From Bacteroidota bacterium (GTDB lineage Bacteria > Bacteroidota > Bacteroidia > Palsa-965), in NCBI GenBank assembly GCA_003153435.1, contig PLYR01000020.1, positions 50,304 to 114,303 of the forward strand: a stretch of DNA of 64,000 nucleotides, given 5' to 3'. The notes beneath the pieces are model-generated. The model worked only from the letters and a program-made list of their open reading frames with translations. It made no database searches and was not told where the DNA came from. Shown here piece after piece: positions 51,744-61,435 of the stretch. Position numbers and translations under genes: made by a program. The stretch's first letter is position 1. Each line of letters starts with the position of its first letter.

Positions 51744-53894
51744 ATGCGCTTTCACCTCCGTTTTTTTATCCATTGCTCTTTTATAATCTTACTGTTTGGA
51801 GGTGTGTCTTCTTTCTATGCTCAACAGGCAATCAATCCTGTTTATGGCAAACAATCAAATGCCCTCGTTAAACTTCTCGAAAAATTCCATTACAATCCCC
51901 CTGTTTTTGATAAGGTTTTCTCGGAAAAAGTGTATTTGAAATTTATTCATCAACTCGACCCGCGTGGCCTGTATCTAACTTTAGAAGACCTCCGGGTCTT
52001 GAATGAGTATAAAAACAAACTGGATGATGAGGTCGGAAATTGTTCTCCCTATTTTCTGGATGTTGCCACCCGGACTTTCAGAGCTAAGCTCCAGTCGACC
52101 GATACCCTCGTGAGCCAGATGCTGCGCAAGCCCACCGATTTTGCTTTTACAGACACCATATTCTATACCAAGTCTGACAGCATAACATATACTGCGAATG
52201 AAAAAGGACTTCAAAGAAGATGGCGCAGGTATCTCAAGTATGAAGTTCTTGTTAACCTGTATACTGCGGAAGACTCCGACAAGGTTAATCCATTCAGTTT
52301 GGAAGTGAAAGATCTGTTGAAAAAAGAGCCGGTCGTGAGGGCGAAGATTCTACGGAATACGCAACGAAAGATCCGGCGGATCTTAAATCACCCCGATGGA
52401 TTCGAAAATTTCATCGCCACCGAATACCTCAATGCCATTGCCTCCAGTTACGACCCTCATACGGAGTTTTTCTCTGACTCGGGCAAGAATGAATTTGTAA
52501 GCGAACTTTCCTCAGATGAGTATTCCTTTGGCATTTCACTCGAGGAAAATGAGAATGGAGATCCGGAAATTACACATCTCGTTCCGGGAGGGGCAGCCTG
52601 GAAATCGAATTTACTGAACGATGGGGATATCTTGTTAAAAATAAAAACACTTTTGCCTTCTGTTCATGACCTGCCATTTACAGATATTACCCAGGTACTA
52701 GAAATACTGGGCTTCAAAGCAAATAAGAATCTTGAGCTGACCGTAAGAAAACGTAACGGACAGATACGAACTGTTCAACTCGAGAAGACCAGGGTTCGAT
52801 CTGACGAGAATGCCATCAAAAGCTATCTGCTTAACGGAGAAAAAAAAATAGGGTATATCTCCCTTCCCAGTTTCTATACGGAGTGGGGAACCTCCTCCCC
52901 ATTGGGCTGCGCAAATGATGTTGCCAAAGAAATTATAAAACTTCAGGAAGAGCATATCGATGGTTTGATCCTCGACCTCCGGTCTAATGGAGGAGGGTCC
53001 GTGTATGAAGCCATTGGGCTGGCGGGATTGTTCATTGATGAAGGGCCCATCTCCGTATTCAAGGAAAGAAATGCAAAGCCTCAGTTGCTCAAAGATATGA
53101 ACCGGGGAACTGCTTATGATGGGCCTCTTCTGGTCATGGTAAACGGAATGAGTGCCTCTGCCTCCGAATTGTTTGCAGGAGGAATACAGGATTATAACAG
53201 GGGACTTATTGTCGGGAGTGCAACGTATGGAAAGGCAAGTGGGCAAACAATCTTCCCGGTTGACAGTATTTACAGCTTTCCTGAACTTTTCTCCGGAAGC
53301 TGTGTCCCAGGAAAGGCAGATCAGGGAAAAATGGGATATGCCAAAATTACTGTTGAAAAATTCTACAACCTCCACGACGGCTCCCATCAGCTGAGAGGAA
53401 TAAAACCGGATGTGGCACTTCCCGATCCATTCTATTATAATGCTTACAGGGAATCATTTCTGCCAGGAGCGCTTCCGAACGATAGTGTTTACAAAAAGGT
53501 AATATTCCATCCCTTCCCTCCTCTTCCAATCTCAGAACTCTCCTTTCGCAGTGCCGGGCGTCTGAAAAAAAACAAAAGCTTTCTCTCTTTTCATCAGTTA
53601 AACGATTCACTTCAGTATATCCAGCAGAAAGAAGGGATGTTAATCCTAAAACCAGAAAACTACAGAAGGGAAGAAAAAAAATCACACCAGCTTACCGAGG
53701 CTATGGAAAAACTTCAGAGTGAAAGCACCGGAATGTTTAAGGCTGAAAATAATTCCTACGAAGAGCAGCTTCTCGGAATGGATTCCTACAGTAAAGAAGC
53801 CAATGCTCTGGTATTACAAAATCTTCAAAAAGATATATTCCTTGGAGAAGCTTTCAATATCATAGGTGATTTGATTTCACTCCATAATAAGTAA
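51744..53894 (+). CDS. S41-family C-terminal processing peptidase (tail-specific protease, Prc-like)
   Basis: The 716-residue protein has a signal peptide (HLRFFIHCSFIILLFGGVSSFYAQ), an N-terminal helical Prc-type domain (about 30-220), a PDZ domain (about 240-340, with EITHLVPGGAAWKSNLLNDGDILLK) and the S41 protease core. The catalytic Ser lies in GMSASASELFAG (residues about 470-474) and the general base is K497 in TYGKASGQ. Prc/Tsp cleaves misfolded or tagged periplasmic proteins from their C-terminus. The C-terminal helical domain (about 600-716) fits the Prc length class. Confidence 0.93.
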   Translation: MRFHLRFFIHCSFIILLFGGVSSFYAQQAINPVYGKQSNALVKLLEKFHYNPPVFDKVFSEKVYLKFIHQLDPRGLYLTLEDLRVLNEYKNKLDDEVGNCSPYFLDVATRTFRAKLQSTDTLVSQMLRKPTDFAFTDTIFYTKSDSITYTANEKGLQRRWRRYLKYEVLVNLYTAEDSDKVNPFSLEVKDLLKKEPVVRAKILRNTQRKIRRILNHPDGFENFIATEYLNAIASSYDPHTEFFSDSGKNEFVSELSSDEYSFGISLEENENGDPEITHLVPGGAAWKSNLLNDGDILLKIKTLLPSVHDLPFTDITQVLEILGFKANKNLELTVRKRNGQIRTVQLEKTRVRSDENAIKSYLLNGEKKIGYISLPSFYTEWGTSSPLGCANDVAKEIIKLQEEHIDGLILDLRSNGGGSVYEAIGLAGLFIDEGPISVFKERNAKPQLLKDMNRGTAYDGPLLVMVNGMSASASELFAGGIQDYNRGLIVGSATYGKASGQTIFPVDSIYSFPELFSGSCVPGKADQGKMGYAKITVEKFYNLHDGSHQLRGIKPDVALPDPFYYNAYRESFLPGALPNDSVYKKVIFHPFPPLPISELSFRSAGRLKKNKSFLSFHQLNDSLQYIQQKEGMLILKPENYRREEKKSHQLTEAMEKLQSESTGMFKAENNSYEEQLLGMDSYSKEANALVLQNLQKDIFLGEAFNIIGDLISLHNK

Positions 53895-53902
53895 TATATT
53901 TG
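53870..53902 (+). promoter_or_regulatory. Promoter of the coiled-coil protein, inside the end of the S41 gene
   Basis: TTTG (53870-53873), 21 bp, then TATATTTG (53895-53902) is a full -33/-7 match. The -33 element lies in the last codons of the S41 gene. It predicts a start site near 53909 and a leader of about 14 nt. Confidence 0.7.
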
Positions 53903-53922
53903 CCCGAACAACCTGCGATTTG

Positions 53923-54975
53923 ATGAAAAGAAACATCCTCCCTGCCCTATTCTCTGCTGCGATTATAAGTTTTCTTCCGGTTTCCGGACTCAAAGCCCAG
54001 GCAACTGCCATGGCAGGTAAGTATATGGAATCCATGAACAAGGACCTGAACGACATCACAACGGATATGTGGGATTATACCTCAGCCGCAGCCCATGGAA
54101 AGAGTGCCCGAAAAATTGAAAACAGAAGGAAGGACGTGTTGAGGTCAAACCTGGATGCCCAGAAAAAAATCGGGAAAATGCCCGATTTTGAAGGCGATAA
54201 AAGTCTCCGTGATTCGGTTGTTTCCTTTTTGAAGCTTAGTTACAATATACTCAATTATGATTTCGCGAAGATTGTAGACATGGAAGAGATTGCGGAGCAA
54301 TCTTATGATGCAATGGAAGCTTACCTCCTGGCTGAGGAAAGGGCCAACGAAAAATTGAATGCAACCAGCGTCATGTTGAATAAACAACAACAGGTATTTG
54401 CAAATTCTCACGGGGTCACCCTTACAGATTCAAAGGATAAGATATCCCAAAAACTGGAAGCCGCAGGTGAAGTATACAAATATTACAATGGACTCTATCT
54501 GCTCTTCTTCAAGTCGTATAAGCAGGAAGCTTACATGATCGACGCGCAAAACAAAGGTGATATTAATGCACTGAAACAGAACGCCGATGCGTTGAGTAAA
54601 TCTTCCGCTTCCGGCATTCAGGCCCTGGATACCGTCAAAGCCTTTAAGGGAGATGCCTCGGTAAAAACGGAATGTAAAAACATGCTGAGCTTTTATAAAA
54701 CGGAATCGGGCAAGGATGCACAGGTGCTTGTTAACTTTTCGGTCAAGAAAGATAACTTCGAAAAGATCAAGGCCGCTTTCGAAGCCAAATCAGAGAAATC
54801 GCGCACCCAGGAAGATGTCAACAATATGAATAAGGCAGTGAATGAATTCAACAAGGCTTCTGCTGAATACAATAAAGTGAATGAAGACCTGAACAAGAAA
54901 AGAAATGAACTCGTAACGAAATGGTCAGATACCGTATCTAAGTTTATAGACCATCAAGTACCGAAGTACAAGTAA
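53923..54975 (+). CDS. Exported coiled-coil protein (LIC11966-like), unknown function
   Basis: The 350-residue protein has a signal peptide (KRNILPALFSAAIISFLPVSGLKAQ). The remainder is nearly all helical and highly charged (e.g. AMEAYLLAEERANEKLNATSVMLNKQQ; NKAVNEFNKASAEYNKVNEDLNKKRNEL), forming coiled coils with a globular part around residue 200-250. It resembles the LIC11966-type surface protein family known from Leptospira and Bacteroidota, but the name is only a tentative match. It is transcribed from its own promoter at 53870-53902. Confidence 0.75.
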   Translation: MKRNILPALFSAAIISFLPVSGLKAQATAMAGKYMESMNKDLNDITTDMWDYTSAAAHGKSARKIENRRKDVLRSNLDAQKKIGKMPDFEGDKSLRDSVVSFLKLSYNILNYDFAKIVDMEEIAEQSYDAMEAYLLAEERANEKLNATSVMLNKQQQVFANSHGVTLTDSKDKISQKLEAAGEVYKYYNGLYLLFFKSYKQEAYMIDAQNKGDINALKQNADALSKSSASGIQALDTVKAFKGDASVKTECKNMLSFYKTESGKDAQVLVNFSVKKDNFEKIKAAFEAKSEKSRTQEDVNNMNKAVNEFNKASAEYNKVNEDLNKKRNELVTKWSDTVSKFIDHQVPKYK

Positions 54976-54983
54976 ACGGTTTT

Positions 54984-56306
54984 TTAGCCTTCCAGTTTAA
55001 TCTTCACCGTTTTATTCTTGAGCTTTTCTGTTCTCAGCAATTCCAACACTTTGGTTGCTTTACTCCGTTTGATGGCTACGAAAGAATGGTGATCGAGTAC
55101 TTCGATGAGGCCCAGCTCGTCCTTATTCAGGGCGCCCTTTTGCATCAATAGTCCGGCTATATCTCCTTTACTTATTTTCTCTTTTTTACCTACATTGAAT
55201 GAAAGCGTCATCCATGGGGATGAAGAAGGCAAAACGGGTTTTGATGGCAGCTCCATCTCCTTTGGTTTTCCAGGAATAAAAGGGGGCAGATAATCGCTCT
55301 CACCAAGAACCATGTACGCTGTTCCATCGGCATGCATACGAGCGGTACGGCCGTTTCGGTGCAAGAAAATCGTTTCACTACCAGGAAGTTGATAATGAAC
55401 CACATGTTTTATGTCCGGAATATCCAATCCGCGTGAGGCTAGATCGGTAGTCACCAGCAAATGGTGAGTTCCGTTCCTGAACTTAATCAGGGCCCTTTCC
55501 CGTTCGTCCTGTTCCATCCCTCCATGAAAGACATCATGAGAAACTTTTCTGTCTTTCAATAATCCGCTAATCCGGTCTACCACTTCCCGGTGGTTACAGA
55601 ATATCAGTCCGGGCTCATTTCCGAGGGTACAGATCAAAGCAAAAAGAGCATCCAGTTTATCTTTTCCAACCGCTTTAACAACTTTTATTTCCAGTCCTGC
55701 ATTCGTTTCTCCGGTCAGGAAATTCAAACGATGAGTTTCTTCTAATTTTACGAAGGAAGGTATTTCTTTGAGCTCAGTTGCCGAGGTGAGTATCCGGAGA
55801 CTAAGCTCGGTCAGCTCGTCAGTGATGGCGGTCATTTCAGTCTGGAATCCGAATTCAAGTGATTTGTCAAATTCATCAAGAACCAGTGAATGAATGGTTG
55901 AAGGATCGAAGCTCTTCAGACGCATGTGATGGGATATCCTTCCAGGGGTTCCTATCAATAGAGCCGGGGATTCGATCAGGTTATTCTTCTCTGTTTTTGT
56001 AGAATGTCCTCCATAGCAACAACTGACTTTAAAACCCGTTCCCATAGAACGAAATACTTGTTCAATCTGGATAGCAAGTTCCCTGGAGGGGACGATGACC
56101 AGAGCCTGCACCCCTTTTTTTGCTGGATTCAATCGTTGAAGAATCGGGAGCAGGAAGCCCAGCGTTTTACCGGAACCGGTAGGGGAAAGCAGGATCAGAT
56201 CCTGTTCTTTTTCAAGAGCATTCAGCGTGGCCAGCTGCATTTCGTTCAATGCAGCTATGTCCAGTTTTCGTAGTACTTCAATAAGGTTTGTAGGGAGTTG
56301 TTTCAA
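54984..56306 (-). CDS. DEAD-box RNA helicase, DbpA-like
   Basis: The 440-residue protein has SF2 core motifs: Walker A LLSPTGSGKTLG, Ia PSRELA, GTPGR, motif II DEFD (in place of DEAD), SAT (LTSATEL), and the C-terminal lobe with VTTDLASRGLDIPD and HRNGRTAR. The last 65 residues (about 376-440: GDIAGLLMQKGALNKDELGLIEVLDHHSFVAIKR) form a DbpA-type RNA-binding domain that targets 23S rRNA helix 92 in DbpA. A role in large-subunit assembly is inferred. It shares its start (4-nt overlap) with the end of the upstream YwqK-like gene. Confidence 0.92.
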   Translation of the reverse strand: MKQLPTNLIEVLRKLDIAALNEMQLATLNALEKEQDLILLSPTGSGKTLGFLLPILQRLNPAKKGVQALVIVPSRELAIQIEQVFRSMGTGFKVSCCYGGHSTKTEKNNLIESPALLIGTPGRISHHMRLKSFDPSTIHSLVLDEFDKSLEFGFQTEMTAITDELTELSLRILTSATELKEIPSFVKLEETHRLNFLTGETNAGLEIKVVKAVGKDKLDALFALICTLGNEPGLIFCNHREVVDRISGLLKDRKVSHDVFHGGMEQDERERALIKFRNGTHHLLVTTDLASRGLDIPDIKHVVHYQLPGSETIFLHRNGRTARMHADGTAYMVLGESDYLPPFIPGKPKEMELPSKPVLPSSSPWMTLSFNVGKKEKISKGDIAGLLMQKGALNKDELGLIEVLDHHSFVAIKRSKATKVLELLRTEKLKNKTVKIKLEG

Positions 56307-57082
56307 AATTTCTTTTGGCTACTGAGGTTTCCTTTGGCATATTCTTCCTCAGCAGTCTGCTTTCCGGTTTCATCATACACTTTCCAGGTCTGATCTTTCC
56401 GGTAATCATCGGTTCCCGGGAGCAGGACCATGGTTCCTTCTTCTTTCACTTTTCCGTTTTCATAATAGTCGGTCTGGTAGTATATTTTCTTCTTGGGATT
56501 TTTGAGCTCCAGGATTGATGTAGGGTTTCCATTTTCATAATAGCTTTTACGTCCGAGCAGGTACTCCATTTTAGGGTCGTATTCTTCTTCAAAATCAGGC
56601 TTCCCGTTGGGGTAGTATTCGTTTGTTTTTAATGCAGCTCCGTCTTTATAAATAATATCAGACCTGACTTGTCCATCGCGATAGTAAATAGTCATCTGGC
56701 ATTTAGTGAAATCAAGAAAGCGGAAATTACGTTCCACTTTTCCATTCTCCCAAAAGTTCTTGTATACCTTGAGCTTCCCGTCAATGTAGAATCCTTTATG
56801 CAGAACCTGTCCGGTTTCGTAATAGTCTTCTATCCAATCACTGGCCGCATAACCTTTAGGAGTATGGCGGGCAGAATCTCCGAAAGCAATATTCATCTTG
56901 TCATAGATTGCAATACCCTTGTCAGGGTCAATAACCTGAGAAGCTTTATACTTATTTGGAGGAGGGGGTGAACCAACGAATGTAAATTGTGCGTGCAGAC
57001 TTGCCCCTATCATACTGAAGAAGAGCAGTAGAAGGGAGAATTTTCGAAAAGAAGGTAATAAAGTATAGTTGGTATCGCTCAT
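56303..57082 (-). CDS. Secreted MORN/YwqK-like protein
   Basis: The 259-residue protein has a signal peptide (RKFSLLLLFFSMIGASLHAQ), then YwqK/MORN-type repeats: YYETGQVLHKGFYIDGKLKVYK, ENGKVERNF, YYRDGQVRSDIIYKDG, YYPNGKPDFEEEYD, YYENGNPTSILEL, YYENGKVKEEGTM. It is a paralogue in type of the gene at 5725-6555. The start at ATG 57082 gives a clean signal; an ATG at 57094 is an alternative. It overlaps the DbpA-like helicase gene by 4 nt and lies 21 bp from trxB, so three genes on the minus strand may be one transcript. Function unknown. Confidence 0.82.
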   Translation of the reverse strand: MSDTNYTLLPSFRKFSLLLLFFSMIGASLHAQFTFVGSPPPPNKYKASQVIDPDKGIAIYDKMNIAFGDSARHTPKGYAASDWIEDYYETGQVLHKGFYIDGKLKVYKNFWENGKVERNFRFLDFTKCQMTIYYRDGQVRSDIIYKDGAALKTNEYYPNGKPDFEEEYDPKMEYLLGRKSYYENGNPTSILELKNPKKKIYYQTDYYENGKVKEEGTMVLLPGTDDYRKDQTWKVYDETGKQTAEEEYAKGNLSSQKKF

Positions 57083-57103
57083 TATTCCATTCAATCAAGC
57101 TAA

Positions 57104-58060
57104 CTAATGTAATCCTTTTTCTGAAAGGTAACGCTCTGCATCCAATGCTCCCATACAACCGGTTCCGGCAGCAGTAACAGCCTGCCTGTAAACTTTATCT
57201 TGGGCATCCCCTACAGCAAATACACCTGCCACCTTTGTCCGGGTTGTGCCGGGTATCGTTTTGATATATCCCTGGGCATCCAGTTCCAGAAAATCTTTAA
57301 ATATCTGGGTATTCGGATTATGTCCAATAGCAACAAAAAAGCCTGTCACGGCTAAAGTACGCTTTTCGCCGGTTTTTACATTTTTTACCAGGACTCCGTT
57401 TACCGCCTCCTCACCGAGCACTTCCAGTGTTTCTGAGTTCCAGACCATCTCAATATTCGGGGTGTTAAACACCCTGGTTTGCATGGCTTTAGATGCCCTG
57501 AGCTCTTCTCTTCGTACAATCATATAAACCTTCTTGCACATCTTGGAAAGATAAGTAGCCTCTTCAGCTGCGGTATCTCCACCACCCACCAGAGCCACCT
57601 CCTGCCCCCGGTAAAATGCTCCGTCACATACTGCACAGGCCGTCACTCCGCTTCCGTTCAACCGGTGTTTTTGCTCCGATTCCAGTCCCAGCCATTTGGC
57701 GGAGGCTCCGGTAGCAATGATAACGCTATCTGCTTCTATAATCTTCGTCTCATCAATGGTTACCTTTAGGGGAGTAACAGAAAAGTCAACTGCGGTTGCA
57801 ATTCCAAACCGCACGTCGGTATGGAAGCGTTCGGCTTGTTTTCGGAATAATTTCATCATTTCCGGACCCTGGATCCCATCCGGATAACCCGGGTAGTTTT
57901 CCACCTCGGTAGTTGTGGTAAGCTGTCCGCCCTCTTCCATTCCGGTGTACATCAATGGTTTAAGATCTGCCCGGGCAGCGTAAATGGCTGCCGTGTACCC
58001 TGCAGGACCGCTCCCAATTATAAGACACTTAACATGTTCCGTTTTTTCAGACATACTCAT
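57104..58060 (-). CDS. trxB: Thioredoxin-disulfide reductase
   Basis: The 318-residue low-molecular-weight TrxB has an FAD site IIGSGPAGYTAAIYAAR, a redox-active C142-A-V-C145 in TACAVCDGA, and NADPH site VGGGDTAAEEATYL plus the FAD-proximal VAGVFAVGDAQD. It reduces thioredoxin with NADPH. Length and motifs fit the family. The first codons are MSMSEK, so ATG 58060 or 58054 are both possible. A -7 element (TACTTTTG on the minus strand, 58083-58076) lies 16 bp upstream. Confidence 0.96.
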   Translation of the reverse strand: MSMSEKTEHVKCLIIGSGPAGYTAAIYAARADLKPLMYTGMEEGGQLTTTTEVENYPGYPDGIQGPEMMKLFRKQAERFHTDVRFGIATAVDFSVTPLKVTIDETKIIEADSVIIATGASAKWLGLESEQKHRLNGSGVTACAVCDGAFYRGQEVALVGGGDTAAEEATYLSKMCKKVYMIVRREELRASKAMQTRVFNTPNIEMVWNSETLEVLGEEAVNGVLVKNVKTGEKRTLAVTGFFVAIGHNPNTQIFKDFLELDAQGYIKTIPGTTRTKVAGVFAVGDAQDKVYRQAVTAAGTGCMGALDAERYLSEKGLH

Positions 58061-58075
58061 TTTTCAAATATCCTG

Positions 58076-58083
58076 CAAAAGTA
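58076..58083 (-). promoter_or_regulatory. Candidate -7 element of trxB
   Basis: On the minus strand, TACTTTTG (TAnnTTTG) 16 bp upstream of the start. No TTTG at -33. Confidence 0.35.
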
Positions 58084-58130
58084 AGAATTTGTCAGTCAGG
58101 GATATAAAGAATTTAAAGAATTAATATGCT

Positions 58131-59048
58131 TTAGGGGTGGGGTTTGTCTACCAGGGTATCAAAAGCAGGGGAGAATCCGGCCCATACACCCAACCCACCC
58201 TGAATATTTGATTTTACGTTAGATGGGGCACCAAAAGGGTTCCCGTTACTAGCTGCGGCGGCCTCATAACTGGCATAAAAATTATAGGTGTTGTAGTCTA
58301 TATTGCAAAATTTAACCACTACGGAGTCTCCTTTCTTAAAATACCCCCTTTCATTATCCTGATCGTCTTTGGCAAGAGAATTAGGTTCACTTCCCCGGTT
58401 ATAAGCAAAATTGAATTTTGTTCCGTTAATGAACTTGTCGTTAAAGGTTGCACCTATCGGAGCCAGGAATTTATTATCCTTATGGAGGCGCTTGGCATAC
58501 CATCGGTAGAAATTCTGTTCATTCTCCGGATCATTCAAATGGGCCCAGATGAAACCGAGGGTATCATTGGGAGGATTGAGTTTAAACCAGACACTATCCA
58601 GTTTCACTACCGGTGAAGGCATCGTTGTGGAAGAGGTCAGCTTTTTGCCTTCGCAAAGGATCGTGAGGCTGTAGCTTCCACCCGGATGCCCAATTACCTT
58701 CGGATTGGCTTTCTTATAATACCATGGAATATAGGTAGTCTTCAGGTAGTTGATATCAAGAATCAGAGGCAGGGTATCTGTAAAGATCCCATCAGATACA
58801 ATCACGGTCGCATCTTTGACGATAGACTGGAGCAGAGCTGCTGTATCAATAGTAGCGAAATAATCTGTGCTCCGGGTAAGAACCACATAGGCCCCTTGTC
58901 CGCTTTCGATATGCCCCTCTACTACGATCTGACTTTGTACCGGAGGGAGGGAAATATTGATATTTTTCTCGCAGGCCGTGATGAACAGCAAAAACACCGG
59001 CGTAAGATAGAAGGCAAGACGAAAAAAGAGTCTGATTTTGTTAATCAT
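58131..59048 (-). CDS. DUF4249 lipoprotein, partner of the TonB receptor
   Basis: The 305-residue protein has a lipoprotein signal (RLFFRLAFYLTPVFLLFITAC, Cys about 26) followed by EKNINISLPPVQSQIVVEGHI, the hallmark start of DUF4249, and later YSLTILCEGKKLTSSTTMPSPV and VVKFCNIDYNTYNFY. The gene starts 3 bp after the stop of the TonB-dependent receptor gene, so the pair is an operon. This fixed pairing is common in Bacteroidota and probably forms a receptor plus surface-lipoprotein uptake unit, but no substrate is known for the family. The C-terminus ends VDKPHP. Confidence 0.9.
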   Translation of the reverse strand: MINKIRLFFRLAFYLTPVFLLFITACEKNINISLPPVQSQIVVEGHIESGQGAYVVLTRSTDYFATIDTAALLQSIVKDATVIVSDGIFTDTLPLILDINYLKTTYIPWYYKKANPKVIGHPGGSYSLTILCEGKKLTSSTTMPSPVVKLDSVWFKLNPPNDTLGFIWAHLNDPENEQNFYRWYAKRLHKDNKFLAPIGATFNDKFINGTKFNFAYNRGSEPNSLAKDDQDNERGYFKKGDSVVVKFCNIDYNTYNFYASYEAAAASNGNPFGAPSNVKSNIQGGLGVWAGFSPAFDTLVDKPHP

Positions 59049-59051
59049 GTT

Positions 59052-61418
59052 CTACCATTTAAAATTCCAGGTTACCGATGGGAGTATGGGGAAGAGGGAA
59101 ACCTGTTTAGCCTGAATACTCAGGTTTCCCTGCTGCACACTTCCAACGGTATCAAAATAAATGAAATAAGGATTTTGCCTGTTATATACATTGAAGATTG
59201 CAAAGTTGAGGCTGTGTTCAAACCGTTTGAATTTTTTAAGTTTCCAGGTAGCGCTGATATCCATCCGGTGATAAGCAGGCATTCTTAATTCGTTTCTTCC
59301 ACTGTACTCACTGACCACATTGCCTTCAATAAAGTACCTCGCCACGGGAAGGGTAATGGCATTACCCGTGGCATAGATCCAAACCAGAGAAAAAGACCAT
59401 TTTTTGTTCAGGTCATAGGTGCTGACAAAGGAAATATCATGGCGCTGATCATATTTCGCATAGAAGGTCTGACCGTTATTTAGGTCGGGGAAGTTACGGG
59501 TGGTCCAGGAGAGGGTATATCCAATCCATCCATTCAGCTTACCCAATCGCTTCTTCAGAAAGAACTCGGCTCCATAAGACCGGCCGCTTCCAAAAACGAA
59601 GTTATTATCGGCATTGTCTTTCTCATCATCTGTAGGCAAAGCTCCCTCTTTGTATTCAACCTGATGCTGCATGGTTTTGTAGTAAACCTCTACAGAACCT
59701 TCATAGGTATTCTCTTTGAAATTCTGGAAATAACCCAATGCAACCTGATCCGAAATTTGTGGCTTTACCACATCCGAGCAAGGCACCCACACATCGGTGG
59801 GCAGGGAAACAGACGAGAGCGATGCCAGGTGGATGTACTGGTAGTTATGCGTATAGTTGGCTTTAAGGGAGATTCTTTTATTGATGGAATACCTCAAAGA
59901 AATCCTGGGTTCAGGTCCTCCGTAATCCGCAACGGTTTGTCCTTGTGCATAACGGGTGGTATCTGTTATTTTTCCCTGCACATCGTGAATATAACGATCG
60001 AATGGCCCAACCATGATAAAGTAAGACTCCCGGATTCCGGCACTGACCCGAAGCCGGTCTGTCACATCAAAATCATCGGAAATGTATAAGGCCATTTCAT
60101 GGGCATATTGTTTTTTGATCTGACCGAGATCGAAAGTCACATCTCCCTGCTTTGCGGTTGCGTTGCTTGGCGTAAACGTGTGAAAGATATAATCCATCCC
60201 AAATTTAATTTCATGCCGGGTGTTCGGATAATAGGAGAAATCCATTTTGTAGGTCCAGTCCCTGATGCCCGAAAACAATCGGAAATCAAACCCGCTTTCG
60301 CTTGCACCGAATGAAAACTGGTAGTCACTGAAAATGGCAGAGGTATTCAGAAAGAGCTTATCATTGAACAGGTGATTCCATCGAAGCACAGCATTGGTGT
60401 TTCCCCAGGGAATATTGACATTGAAGTTGGCGAAAGAGTTTTTATAGTCAAACACATCTCTCCCCAGATATCCGCTTAGAAACAAACGATCTTTATCAGA
60501 AATCTTATAATTGAATTTACTATTCAGGTCGTAGAAATAATAACCTGTTCCATAATACTTGGATGTTTTATCCAGAAAGGGTTTGACAACTACATCGATA
60601 TAGGTCCTTCTTCCTGAAATAATAAAAGAGCTGGTATCCTTTTTGATCGGGCCCTGCACCGTAAGCCTCGATGAGATCACCCCTATCCCCCCTTCCACGT
60701 GATAGTCTTTGTCATTTCCTTCTTTCATACTTATGTCCAGTACAGAAGAGAGTCGTCCTCCATATTGTGCCGGCATTCCGCCTTTGATAAGATTCACATC
60801 TTTGACTGCATCACCATTAAACACAGAGAAAAAACCAAGGAGGTGGGAAGGGTTATAAACCACAGCCTCATCGAGCAGGATCAGGTTTTGATCGGGTCCT
60901 CCGCCTCTCACATAAAAGCCGGTGTTTCCATCTCCGGCAGATTTAACTCCAGGTAATAACTGAATTGTTTTCAGAATATCCACTTCGCCCAGGAATGCAG
61001 GCAGTGCTTTGATCTGCTCCATACTGAGCCTGACGGAACCCATGTCGGTACTCTTCACATTCTTATCTTCCGCCTCTCCCTTAATCTCCACAGTAGAAGT
61101 CTCGACCGATTTACTTTTCAATGCTACATTGATCCTCAAATCCGATTTGAGTTCGAGGGTCTGGGTAAACTCCTGATATCCGAGGTAGGTAACAGAAAGC
61201 GTATAGGTTCCGGGGTCGACTGTAATCGAATAAAATCCATACTGATTGGTAGCTGTTCCTTTCTTCAGTTCTTTGATTTGAACAGTAGCGCCTATTAACG
61301 CCTCTCCGGTAGCCTCTTCTTTCACATAACCGCTTACCGTATAATGTAAATTTTGCCCGGAGGAGTAAGTCCCCATACAAAACAGCAAGAAAAAACAGAT
61401 AAAGGCTCTTGGGAACAT
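59052..61418 (-). CDS. TonB-dependent receptor with carboxypeptidase-like regulatory domain
   Basis: The 788-residue outer-membrane protein has a signal (PRAFICFFLLFCMGTYSSGQ), a CarboxypepD_reg-like beta-sandwich (about 25-105: TVSGYVKEEATGEALIGATVQI...YTLSVTYLGYQEFTQTL), a plug domain (about 130-235: LPAFLGEVDILKTIQLLPG, GDGNTGFYVRGGGPDQN) and a 22-strand-type barrel to the C-terminal aromatic residues (VTWNFKW). It is energised by TonB/ExbBD and imports an unknown substrate together with the DUF4249 lipoprotein. I start at ATG 61418; an upstream start would skip the signal and run into the promoter. Confidence 0.92.
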   Translation of the reverse strand: MFPRAFICFFLLFCMGTYSSGQNLHYTVSGYVKEEATGEALIGATVQIKELKKGTATNQYGFYSITVDPGTYTLSVTYLGYQEFTQTLELKSDLRINVALKSKSVETSTVEIKGEAEDKNVKSTDMGSVRLSMEQIKALPAFLGEVDILKTIQLLPGVKSAGDGNTGFYVRGGGPDQNLILLDEAVVYNPSHLLGFFSVFNGDAVKDVNLIKGGMPAQYGGRLSSVLDISMKEGNDKDYHVEGGIGVISSRLTVQGPIKKDTSSFIISGRRTYIDVVVKPFLDKTSKYYGTGYYFYDLNSKFNYKISDKDRLFLSGYLGRDVFDYKNSFANFNVNIPWGNTNAVLRWNHLFNDKLFLNTSAIFSDYQFSFGASESGFDFRLFSGIRDWTYKMDFSYYPNTRHEIKFGMDYIFHTFTPSNATAKQGDVTFDLGQIKKQYAHEMALYISDDFDVTDRLRVSAGIRESYFIMVGPFDRYIHDVQGKITDTTRYAQGQTVADYGGPEPRISLRYSINKRISLKANYTHNYQYIHLASLSSVSLPTDVWVPCSDVVKPQISDQVALGYFQNFKENTYEGSVEVYYKTMQHQVEYKEGALPTDDEKDNADNNFVFGSGRSYGAEFFLKKRLGKLNGWIGYTLSWTTRNFPDLNNGQTFYAKYDQRHDISFVSTYDLNKKWSFSLVWIYATGNAITLPVARYFIEGNVVSEYSGRNELRMPAYHRMDISATWKLKKFKRFEHSLNFAIFNVYNRQNPYFIYFDTVGSVQQGNLSIQAKQVSLFPILPSVTWNFKW

Positions 61419-61435
61419 AGGAAAATTAAGAGGTG

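Noticed and set aside
52698..53387. A 229-codon minus-strand frame inside the S41 protease gene
   Set aside because: The protease core on the plus strand is well conserved here; the minus frame is a shadow.
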